The notes under the pieces: generated by a model
What the model was told of the DNA's origin: nothing
Database searches by the model: none
The model's input: the letters and a program-made list of their open reading frames with translations, nothing else
Part shown: positions 56,538 through 64,000 of the stretch, in pieces
Layout: every line of letters starts with the position of its first letter
How positions within the stretch are numbered: the first letter of the stretch is position 1
Position numbers and translations under genes: made by a program
Origin: Pseudomonas poae
Lineage (GTDB): Bacteria > Pseudomonadota > Gammaproteobacteria > Pseudomonadales > Pseudomonadaceae
Length of the DNA stretch: 64,000 nucleotides
Assembly: GCA_028869255.1 (NCBI GenBank)
Contig: CP110972.1
Coordinates: forward strand, 253,001 to 317,000
Direction of reading: 5' to 3'

Positions 56538-57755
56538 ATGGCTGTTGGTCTTGGTCCTTTGCCCACTTTGCACCCGGTCGCCGGTTTTGAACTCGGTATC
56601 GCTTCGGCCGGCATCAAGCGCCCAGGGCGCAAGGATGTGGTGGTGATGCGCTGTGCCGAAGGCTCGACCGTTGCCGGTGTGTTCACCCTCAATGCTTTTT
56701 GCGCCGCGCCGGTGATCCTGGCCAAGCAACGTGTCGCCGGCCCGATCCGTTACCTGCTGACCAACACCGGCAATGCCAACGCGGGCACCGGCGAGCCTGG
56801 CCTGGTGGCTGCCGCACGCACCTGCGCCAAGCTGGCCCAGTTGGCCGGCGTGGACGCCAGCCAAGTGCTGCCGTACTCCACCGGTGTGATCGGTGAGCCG
56901 CTGCCGGTGGAAAAAATCGAAGGCGCCCTGCAAGCTGCGCTGGATGACCTGTCTGTGGATAACTGGGCGGCTGCGGCCACCGGCATCATGACCACCGACA
57001 CCCTGCCGAAAGGCGCGAGCCGCCAGTTCGTGCACGACGGCGTGACCGTCACCGTGACCGGTATCAGCAAAGGCGCGGGCATGATCCGCCCGAACATGGC
57101 CACCATGCTCGGTTACATCGCCACCGATGCCAACGTTTCCCGCGACGTGCTGCAGCGCCTGATGCTGGACGGCGCCAACAAGTCGTTCAACCGCATCACC
57201 ATCGATGGCGATACCTCGACCAACGATTGCTGCATGCTGATCGCCACCGGCCAGGCCAACCTGCCGCCAATCACCTCCACCGAAGGCCCGCTGTTCGCTG
57301 CGCTGAAGCAGGCGGTATTTGAAGTGTGCATGGAGGTGGCCCAGGCCATCGTGCGTGACGGCGAGGGCGCTACCAAGTTCGTGACGGTTGAAGTCAACGG
57401 CGGCGGCAACCACCAGGAATGCCTGGATGTCGGCTACACCGTGGCCCACTCGCCATTGATCAAGACCGCGCTGTTTGCCTCCGACCCGAACTGGGGCCGC
57501 ATTCTTGCTGCCGTCGGCCGTGCCGGCGTGCCGGACCTGGACGTGAGCAAGATCGACGTGTTCCTCGGTGAGGTGTGCATCGCCAGCCGTGGCGCCCGCG
57601 CCGAGACCTACACCGAGGCCCAGGGCTCGGCGGTGATGCAGCAGGAAGAAATCACCATCCGCATCGAGTTGGGTCGCGGTGAGTGCAGCGAAACCATCTG
57701 GACCACCGACCTGTCCCACGAGTACGTGAAGATCAACGCGGAATACCGCACCTGA
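56538..57755 (+). CDS. argJ: Bifunctional ornithine acetyltransferase/N-acetylglutamate synthase
   Basis: A 405-residue ArgJ. The autocleavage site is in [20 protein letters not shown] (the threonine before MLG becomes the N-terminal nucleophile of the beta chain). Supporting blocks are [32 protein letters not shown] and [12 protein letters not shown]. It recycles the acetyl group in arginine synthesis and can also make N-acetylglutamate. The ATG at 56538 has AAGGAG upstream. The mutT-type gene follows by 16 bases and is probably co-transcribed. Confidence 0.96.
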   Translation: MAVGLGPLPTLHPVAGFELGIASAGIKRPGRKDVVVMRCAEGSTVAGVFTLNAFCAAPVILAKQRVAGPIRYLLTNTGNANAGTGEPGLVAAARTCAKLAQLAGVDASQVLPYSTGVIGEPLPVEKIEGALQAALDDLSVDNWAAAATGIMTTDTLPKGASRQFVHDGVTVTVTGISKGAGMIRPNMATMLGYIATDANVSRDVLQRLMLDGANKSFNRITIDGDTSTNDCCMLIATGQANLPPITSTEGPLFAALKQAVFEVCMEVAQAIVRDGEGATKFVTVEVNGGGNHQECLDVGYTVAHSPLIKTALFASDPNWGRILAAVGRAGVPDLDVSKIDVFLGEVCIASRGARAETYTEAQGSAVMQQEEITIRIELGRGECSETIWTTDLSHEYVKINAEYRT

Positions 57756-57771
57756 TTGCCAAGAGGAAAGC

Positions 57772-58719
57772 GTGGTGAAACGAGTGCATGTAGCAGCAGC
57801 GGTGATCCGCGGTGTCGATGGCAGGATCCTGCTGGCGCGCCGTGCCGATACCCAGCATCAGGGCGGCCTCTGGGAGTTTCCCGGCGGCAAGGTGGAGGCC
57901 GATGAGTCAGTCGCCACTGCGCTGTCCCGCGAATTGCAGGAAGAGCTGGGTATCCAGGTCACCACGGCGCGACCGCTGATCAAGGTGCAGCATGATTACC
58001 CGGACAAGCAGGTGTTGCTGGATGTCTGGGAAGTCTCGGCCTTCAGCGGCGAGCCGCATGGCGCTGAAGGGCAACCGCTGGAATGGGTGGCCCCGCGGGA
58101 TCTGCTCAACTATGAGTTCCCGGCGGCGAATGCGCCGATTGTGACCGCTGCCCGCTTGCCGGCCGACTACCTGATTACCCCGGGTGAACTGGAAAGCCCG
58201 ACGTTGCTGCGCGGTATCCAGAAAGCCATTGCCGGTGGTATCAAACTGGTTCAACTGCGTGCGCCCAATGGTTACGACCCCAAATACCGTGACCTGGCGG
58301 TGGACGCCGTGGGCCTGTGTGCCGGCAAGGCACAGTTGATGATCAAGGGTCCGTTTGAATGGCTGGGGGATTTTCCTGCGGCCGGCTGGCACATGACCTC
58401 GGCGCAATTGCGTAAATATGCGAGCAAGGGCCGCCCGCTGCCCAAGGATCGCTGGTTGGCTGCCTCGTGCCATAACGCTGAAGAGCTGGCGCTGGCGGAA
58501 ATGATGGACGTGGATTTTGTCACGCTGTCCCCGGTGCAGCCGACCCAGACGCATCCGGAGGCACAGCCATTGGGTTGGGAACAGGCCGCGCAGTTGATCA
58601 GCGTCTTTAGCAAGCCGGTGTTTCTGCTGGGTGGCGTTGGGCCTGCCGAGCGGGAGCAGGCTTGGGACGTTGGGGCTCAGGGTGTGGCGGGTATCAGGGC
58701 GTTCTGGCCGGACGTTTGA
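57772..58719 (+). CDS. mutT: Nudix hydrolase (MutT) fused to a ThiE-like domain
   Basis: A 315-residue fusion. Residues 1-130 are a MutT-type Nudix domain whose box fits GX5EX7REUXEEXGU exactly (from GKVEADE to RELQEELGI). Residues 140-312 resemble a thiamine phosphate synthase barrel (GGIKLVQLRAPNGYDPKYRD, ASCHNAEELALAEMMDVDFV, VFLLGGVGPAEREQ), but without the full pyrophosphate-binding set that can be recognised by eye. MutT removes 8-oxo-dGTP; the second domain's role is unclear, though this fusion is known in Pseudomonas. Start GTG at 57772, with another GTG three bases on. Confidence 0.92.
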   Translation: MVKRVHVAAAVIRGVDGRILLARRADTQHQGGLWEFPGGKVEADESVATALSRELQEELGIQVTTARPLIKVQHDYPDKQVLLDVWEVSAFSGEPHGAEGQPLEWVAPRDLLNYEFPAANAPIVTAARLPADYLITPGELESPTLLRGIQKAIAGGIKLVQLRAPNGYDPKYRDLAVDAVGLCAGKAQLMIKGPFEWLGDFPAAGWHMTSAQLRKYASKGRPLPKDRWLAASCHNAEELALAEMMDVDFVTLSPVQPTQTHPEAQPLGWEQAAQLISVFSKPVFLLGGVGPAEREQAWDVGAQGVAGIRAFWPDV

Positions 58720-58735
58720 TGCTGTTTGAGGGCCT

Positions 58736-58808
58736 CATCGCAGACAAGCCAGCTCCCCCATTTGACTGGGTTCACAATTCAAATGGGGGAGTGGGCTTGC
58801 CCACGATG
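58736..58808. repeat. Variant REP pair with matching changes in both units
   Basis: The left unit (CAAGCCAGCTCCCCCATTT) and inverted right unit (AAATGGGGGAGTGGGCTTGC) carry GGGGGAG where other copies have TGTGGGAG. The right unit's hairpin GTGGGC-TT-GCCCAC also keeps pairing. Located between convergent mutT and the adenosyltransferase gene. Confidence 0.8.
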
Positions 58809-58820
58809 GCGACCGAATCA

Positions 58821-59399
58821 TCAGTGTGGTTTAGCCGCCGCCTGCCACAACACCTCCGCAACACCCTGGCGCCTGGCAATCACCCGCGCCGCCACAAACA
58901 GCAAATCCGACAACCGATTGATATACGCCAACCCCACGCCTTCCAACGGTTCCAGCGCATTCAGCTGCTGACACCGCCGCTCGGCGCTGCGTGCCAGGCT
59001 ACGGCACACATGGGCCTGGGCGATCAGCGCCGAGCCACCGGGCAGGATGAAGTTCTCCAGCGGGCCCACTTCTTCGTTCCAGCGATCAATCGCCGCTTCC
59101 AGCCGATCCACTTCTGCCGCATTCAGCGCTTTGTACACCGGCATTGCCAGCTCACCGCCGAGGTCAAACAGGCGATGCTGGCAAGGTGTCAGCACCTCGA
59201 TCACCTCCGTCAGTTCCGGATGCTTGCCGCTTTGTTCTTCAAGACCCGCCAGCAACAACCCCAGCTGGCTGTTCAGCGTATCGACTTCGCCGATAGCTTC
59301 CACACGGGGGTGGTCCTTGGGCACGCGGCGGCCGTCACCCAGGCCGGTTTCACCCTTGTCACCGGTGCGGGTGTAAATCTTCGACAGGCGAAAGCCCAT
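58821..59399 (-). CDS. PduO-type cob(I)alamin adenosyltransferase
   Basis: A 192-residue ATP:cob(I)alamin adenosyltransferase. The N-terminal ATP-binding segment is KIYTRTGDKGETGLGDGRRV, then DTLNSQLGLLL, and the C-terminal blocks ILPGGSALIAQAHVCRSLAR, CQQLNALE and YINRLSDLLFVAARVI are diagnostic. It converts cob(I)alamin plus ATP to adenosylcobalamin. Its start lies two bases after the histidine kinase stop, so the two are in one unit; why a kinase is there is unclear. Confidence 0.93.
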   Translation of the reverse strand: MGFRLSKIYTRTGDKGETGLGDGRRVPKDHPRVEAIGEVDTLNSQLGLLLAGLEEQSGKHPELTEVIEVLTPCQHRLFDLGGELAMPVYKALNAAEVDRLEAAIDRWNEEVGPLENFILPGGSALIAQAHVCRSLARSAERRCQQLNALEPLEGVGLAYINRLSDLLFVAARVIARRQGVAEVLWQAAAKPH

Positions 59400-59401
59400 G
59401 G

Positions 59402-61438
59402 TCAGTGCTCCAATTGGGTTAGTTCATAGGGCGGCATTTGGCTGCCGGCCAAGGGCAGGCGCAAGGTGAAGCACGTGCCTTGGCCCAGGGTGGAATGCAC
59501 TTCCATCTGGCCCTTGTGGTTGTTGGTGATGATGAAATACGACACCGACAGCCCAAGCCCGGTGCCCTGGCCGATTTCCTTGGTGGTGAAGAACGGCTCG
59601 AACGTGCGTTTGCGCACGTTTTCACTCATGCCGATGCCGTTGTCTTCCACCTGGATTTCCGCCCATGGCGGGTTGAGGCGGGTACGCAGGATGATGCGCC
59701 CCGGCTCGCTGTCGTCTTCACGCAAATGAATGGCCTGGGCGGCGTTTTTCAGCAGGTTGAGCAGCACCTGCTCCAGCTCGTTGGCGGTGCCGGGCACCGG
59801 GCCCAGTTGCGGGTCGAACTGGCGGATGATCGCCTGGCCCTTGAAGTCGAAACCGATGGCCAGGTCAAAGTCATTGCCGGCGATTTCCACGGCCTGGTCG
59901 ATCAGTGCCGGCAGGTCGCAAGGGGCCATCTGCCGGTTGCTGCGGCGGCTGAAGCTGAGCATGTGGGTGACGATCTTCGCCGCCCGCGCCCCGGCCTGCT
60001 GGATGCCGTCGAGCAGTTGCGGCACTTCGCGGCTTTGCAGGTACTGGTTGACCTCGGCCAGCGAGATGCCCGCCTGCTCGGCGTGTTCCAGGTTCTTGGG
60101 TAGGTCGGGGGACAGGCGGCGACGGATGTTCTGCACGTTATGCAGGATTGCCCCCAGCGGGTTATTGATTTCGTGGGCCATGCCGGCGGCGAGGCCACCG
60201 ACCGAAAGCATTTTCTCCGACTGCACCATCATTTCTTCCAGGGACAGGCGCTGGGTGATGTCATCGATACGGATCACCACACCACGCCCGGCACCACCGG
60301 TCAGCGGGTAAAAGGTCAGTGCGTAATGCTTGGGCTCATCGTCTTTGACCCAGGTGACGCGTTCGATACGCTCCACCGTGTGTTGCTCGACCGTGGCCTT
60401 GATCTGCGGCAGGTAGGGCTTGAGCGGTTGGAAGGCGAGGTAGATCGGCTGGTTCAGCGCCTCATCCAGGCGCGTGCCGGAAAGCGCGCTGGCTTCCTGG
60501 TTCCACTGCGTTACATAGAGTTGCTCGTCGAGGGCGATCAGAGCCGACGGCATCGAGTCGATGATGCTGTTCAGATAATTCTGAAAACCGGTGAGTTTTT
60601 TCTCGATCTTGCTGCGAACCTGCACTTCCAGTTCCAACTTGCGGTTGGTGTGGCGCGTCTCTTCCGCCAAGCCTTGTGCCTGGTCGTAAGCCGCCTGGGA
60701 GTCGTCACGCGCGCGCTTGAGCTGCTGCTCGCGGGCTTCGATGCGTGACAGCATGGTGTTGAAGGCTTCGGCCAGGCTGCCGATTTCATCGTGGTTGCCA
60801 CGGCCGGCACGCAGGGCGTAGTTCTCTTCGCGAGTTACCTGGCGGGAGAGTTCTTCCAGTTCATGGATGGGGCGGGTGATCAGGCGTTTGATCTGCCGGG
60901 CGATAATCAGCCACAGCAGCACACTGAAAATCAGAATGCCCAGGCTGGCGGTCAGGGTGCCGGTGTAGAAGGCCACCGGCAGCTCACTGCTGGCCACCAG
61001 TAACAAATGCCCGGAAGGCTGGCCGGCGCGGGGCAGGGTGATGACTTGGTTGCTGCGAAACTCGGTGAGGCGCCAGGCTTCGATATGCCGGTAGTTTTCC
61101 GGTAACTGCAGCCGATTGCCGTGTTGCATCTGCGCCAGGCGGGTGCCTTCGCCGTCAAACAGCGCCGCTGCGCGCAGGGGCGAATAGCTGGTCAGTTCGT
61201 TGAGCAGGGCTTCGGCTTTGGCCGGAGACTCGAGGGCCTCGGCGGCGAGCGCGGGGTTGGACACCAGCCGCCCGATGGCCTGCAAGGCTTGGGGCGCCAT
61301 GCTTTCCTGGGAGATCCAGTAGGCGGCGCTGATAAAGGTCAGGTTGGCCACCAGCAATACGGTGGTCAGCAGCACCAGCAGGGCGGCCAGCAGTTTCTGC
61401 CCGACCGGTAGGTTTTCTAGACGCTGGCGCAGCGGCAT
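59402..61438 (-). CDS. PAS-containing sensor histidine kinase
   Basis: A 678-residue membrane kinase. Transmembrane 1 is at about 18-42 (LLAALLVLLTTVLLVANLTF), a periplasmic domain follows, transmembrane 2 is SLGILIFSVLLWLIIARQI, then HAMP, a long coiled coil, a PAS domain near 310 (MPSALIALDEQLYVTQWNQE), HisKA (GGLAAGMAHEINNPLGAILH) and HATPase_c (LLNLLKNAAQAIHL, GQGTGLGLSVSYFIITNNHK). No response regulator gene is next to it, so its partner must lie elsewhere. It sits between panE and a cobalamin adenosyltransferase gene and starts 46 bases after panE. Confidence 0.9.
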   Translation of the reverse strand: MPLRQRLENLPVGQKLLAALLVLLTTVLLVANLTFISAAYWISQESMAPQALQAIGRLVSNPALAAEALESPAKAEALLNELTSYSPLRAAALFDGEGTRLAQMQHGNRLQLPENYRHIEAWRLTEFRSNQVITLPRAGQPSGHLLLVASSELPVAFYTGTLTASLGILIFSVLLWLIIARQIKRLITRPIHELEELSRQVTREENYALRAGRGNHDEIGSLAEAFNTMLSRIEAREQQLKRARDDSQAAYDQAQGLAEETRHTNRKLELEVQVRSKIEKKLTGFQNYLNSIIDSMPSALIALDEQLYVTQWNQEASALSGTRLDEALNQPIYLAFQPLKPYLPQIKATVEQHTVERIERVTWVKDDEPKHYALTFYPLTGGAGRGVVIRIDDITQRLSLEEMMVQSEKMLSVGGLAAGMAHEINNPLGAILHNVQNIRRRLSPDLPKNLEHAEQAGISLAEVNQYLQSREVPQLLDGIQQAGARAAKIVTHMLSFSRRSNRQMAPCDLPALIDQAVEIAGNDFDLAIGFDFKGQAIIRQFDPQLGPVPGTANELEQVLLNLLKNAAQAIHLREDDSEPGRIILRTRLNPPWAEIQVEDNGIGMSENVRKRTFEPFFTTKEIGQGTGLGLSVSYFIITNNHKGQMEVHSTLGQGTCFTLRLPLAGSQMPPYELTQLEH

Positions 61439-61484
61439 CAGGGTTTTCCCAGGTGATAGACAGGCGGGCAGGGTAGCGCGTGGC

Positions 61485-62507
<1,023 letters not shown>

Positions 62508-62525
62508 TTATATTGGAGAAATCAC

Positions 62526-63011
62526 ATGCCTTCGTTCGACGTGGTATCTGAACTGGACAAACACGAAGTCACCAACGCCGTCGAGAACGCCGTCAAGGAA
62601 CTGGACCGTCGCTATGACTTGAAAGGCAAGGGCAGCTTCGAATTCAAGGAAAAGGAACTGACCGTCAACCTGACCGCTGAAGCCGATTTCCAGCTGGAAG
62701 CGATGATCGAGATCCTCAAGTTGTCCCTGGTCAAGCGCAAGATCGACGCCCAGTGCCTTGAAATCAAGGACGCCTATGCCTCCGGCAAGCTGATGAAGCA
62801 GGAAGCCGTGCTCAAGGAAGGCATCGACAAAGAGCTGGCGAAGAAGATCGTGGCCCATATCAAGGATGCCAAGCTCAAGGTCCAGGCCGCCATCCAGGGC
62901 GAGCAGGTTCGCGTGACCGGCAAAAAGCGTGATGATCTGCAGGAGGCAATCGCTGCCTTGCGCGCCAAGACCTTCGACATGCCGCTGCAGTTCAATAACT
63001 TCCGCGACTGA
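62526..63011 (+). CDS. yajQ: YajQ-family cyclic-di-GMP/nucleotide-binding protein
   Basis: A 161-residue YajQ/DUF520 protein with the two-domain ferredoxin-like fold: [40 protein letters not shown], then [19 protein letters not shown] and [18 protein letters not shown] relative in Xanthomonas binds c-di-GMP and acts with a transcription factor; other members help in RNA-level or phage processes. The ATG at 62526 follows TTGGAGA. Confidence 0.95.
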   Translation: MPSFDVVSELDKHEVTNAVENAVKELDRRYDLKGKGSFEFKEKELTVNLTAEADFQLEAMIEILKLSLVKRKIDAQCLEIKDAYASGKLMKQEAVLKEGIDKELAKKIVAHIKDAKLKVQAAIQGEQVRVTGKKRDDLQEAIAALRAKTFDMPLQFNNFRD

Positions 63012-63070
63012 TGGCACTTTGGGGAACCTGTGGGGCTTTTTGACGTCCCACGCCCCAGAACCTGCGCCTG

Positions 63071-63096
63071 CAATTGAGCCCTCCGGGGCTCAATTG
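63071..63096 (+). terminator. Hairpin downstream of yajQ (possible weak terminator)
   Basis: CAATTGAGCCC pairs with GGGCTCAATTG around a four-base loop, but only a short CATTTAT tract follows. Confidence 0.45.
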
Positions 63097-63146
63097 CATT
63101 TATGGCCACTCAATACGCCGAACATCCGGTAAACAGGAGAATGTAG

Positions 63147-63989
63147 ATGGATTTGAACGCTGAAGTGGATCACCTGATCAAGACCTCAGAATCGTGGTTA
63201 CCGATGATCATGGAATACGGCAGCCGGTTTTTGCTGGCCGTGGTCACCCTGGCCATCGGCTGGTGGCTGATCAACGTTTTGACCCACCGAGTGGGGCGTT
63301 TGCTTGCGCTGCGCAATGCTGACCTGGCGCTGCAGCACTTCATCACCAGCCTGGCGAACATTGCGCTCAAAGTCATGCTGGTGGTCAACGTAGCCTCGAT
63401 GATCGGCGTGGCAACCACCTCGTTCGTTGCCGCGATCGGTGCTGCCACGCTGGCCATTGGCCTGGCATTGCAAGGCAGCCTGGCCAACTTCGCCGGTGGC
63501 GTGCTGATTCTGCTGTTCCGCCCGTTTCGCATTGGTGACTGGATCGAAGCCCAGGGTACTTCCGGTACCGTCGACAGCATCCAGATTTTTCACACCGTGT
63601 TGCGCACCGGCGACAATAAGACTGTGATCATCCCGAACGGCAGCCTGTCCAACGGCCTCATCACCAACACCAACCGTCAACCGACCCGCAAGGTGGTGTT
63701 TGATGTGGGTGTGGACTACGAAGCTGACCTGCAAAAAGCCCGTGAAGTGCTGCTGGAGCTGGCCAAAGACCCACGTGTATTGGCAGACCCGGCTGCTGTG
63801 GCGGTGGTTTCGACCTTGGGTGACAGTTCGATCACGGTCTCCCTGCGTTGCTGGACCAAGACTGCAGACTATTGGGATGTGGTGTTTATGTTGAACGAAC
63901 TTGCACGTGACCGTCTGAAAGCCGCGGGGATTGATATTCCATTTCCGCAGCGGGTTATTCGCGTGATGCAGGAAACAGCAGCCAAGTAA
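63147..63989 (+). CDS. mscS: Small-conductance mechanosensitive channel MscS
   Basis: A 280-residue MscS channel, close to E. coli MscS in length. Helix 1 is FLLAVVTLAIGWWLINVL, helix 2 IALKVMLVVNVASMIGV, and the pore-lining helix 3 has the glycine/alanine-rich GAATLAIGLALQGSLANF. The beta domain (RPFRIGDWIEAQG, VIIPNGSLSNGLITN) and a C-terminal vestibule follow. It opens on hypoosmotic shock to release solutes. Complete: the stop is at 63987. Confidence 0.95.
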   Translation: MDLNAEVDHLIKTSESWLPMIMEYGSRFLLAVVTLAIGWWLINVLTHRVGRLLALRNADLALQHFITSLANIALKVMLVVNVASMIGVATTSFVAAIGAATLAIGLALQGSLANFAGGVLILLFRPFRIGDWIEAQGTSGTVDSIQIFHTVLRTGDNKTVIIPNGSLSNGLITNTNRQPTRKVVFDVGVDYEADLQKAREVLLELAKDPRVLADPAAVAVVSTLGDSSITVSLRCWTKTADYWDVVFMLNELARDRLKAAGIDIPFPQRVIRVMQETAAK

Positions 63990-64000
63990 TAAACAACAAC

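Overview
The window looks like core chromosome of a Pseudomonas of the P. fluorescens group. This rests on the high G+C content, an Entner-Doudoroff glucose cluster (gap/edd/glk/gltRS) with HexR-type operators, an MvaT xenogeneic silencer, a PctA-like chemoreceptor, the dciA-secA-argJ-mutT order, and many REPIN repeats (paired REP hairpins with a GGGAGCGGGCTTGC core) between genes. No rRNA, tRNA, CRISPR array, prophage or insertion sequence was found. About 52 protein genes are supported, one with an apparent frameshift. Species assignment is inference.

Layout. 1-1228: end of a methyltransferase gene, inaA and a small membrane protein. 1229-2164: gene-free, holding a giant imperfect palindrome with a REPIN at its centre. 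2165-5800: a periplasmic/lipoprotein operon (di-heme DUF1111 protein, imelysin-like lipoprotein, DUF1513). 5941-9324: nitroreductase, a dCache chemoreceptor and a DUF454 protein. 9480-14467: a heme uptake and degradation locus (ECF sigma, FecR, TonB receptor, heme oxygenase) with a strong Fur box. 14664-20979: glucose catabolism, with gap divergent from edd-glk-gltR-gltS and one HexR site on each side of the divergent promoter region. 21104-24700: AraC regulator, ABM monooxygenase, small protein, flavin reductase and a frameshifted COG4705 membrane protein. 24842-29519: an alpha-ketoglutarate-type transporter with its MifS/MifR-type two-component system, a sigma-54 promoter and two matching upstream palindromes. 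29770-37943: fumarase, ferredoxin reductase, enoyl-CoA hydratase and pyruvate kinase, interrupted by a LysR / old-yellow-enzyme / metallo-beta-lactamase cassette. 38107-39066: small lipoprotein and PilZ protein. 39126-45808: a tightly overlapping six-gene operon (RDD, SpoIIM, DUF4129, DUF4350, MoxR, DUF58). 45976-52914: sbcB, mvaT, purU, a 56-residue acidic protein, a PctA-like chemoreceptor and a HerA-like ATPase. 52919-63989: dciA, secA, argJ, mutT-thiE fusion, panE-histidine kinase-cobalamin adenosyltransferase operon, yajQ and mscS.

How the genes fit together. Several units are regulator/target sets whose operators can be read directly: Fur with sigma/anti-sigma for heme, HexR for glucose, MifR with sigma-54 for C5-dicarboxylate uptake, and probably the AraC protein with its neighbour. 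Most of the window is well-known housekeeping or regulated metabolism. The least explained parts are the giant palindrome, the six-gene MoxR/DUF58 operon, the imelysin operon with an altered motif, and the LysR-OYE-MBL cassette inserted exactly at the enoyl-CoA hydratase stop codon.
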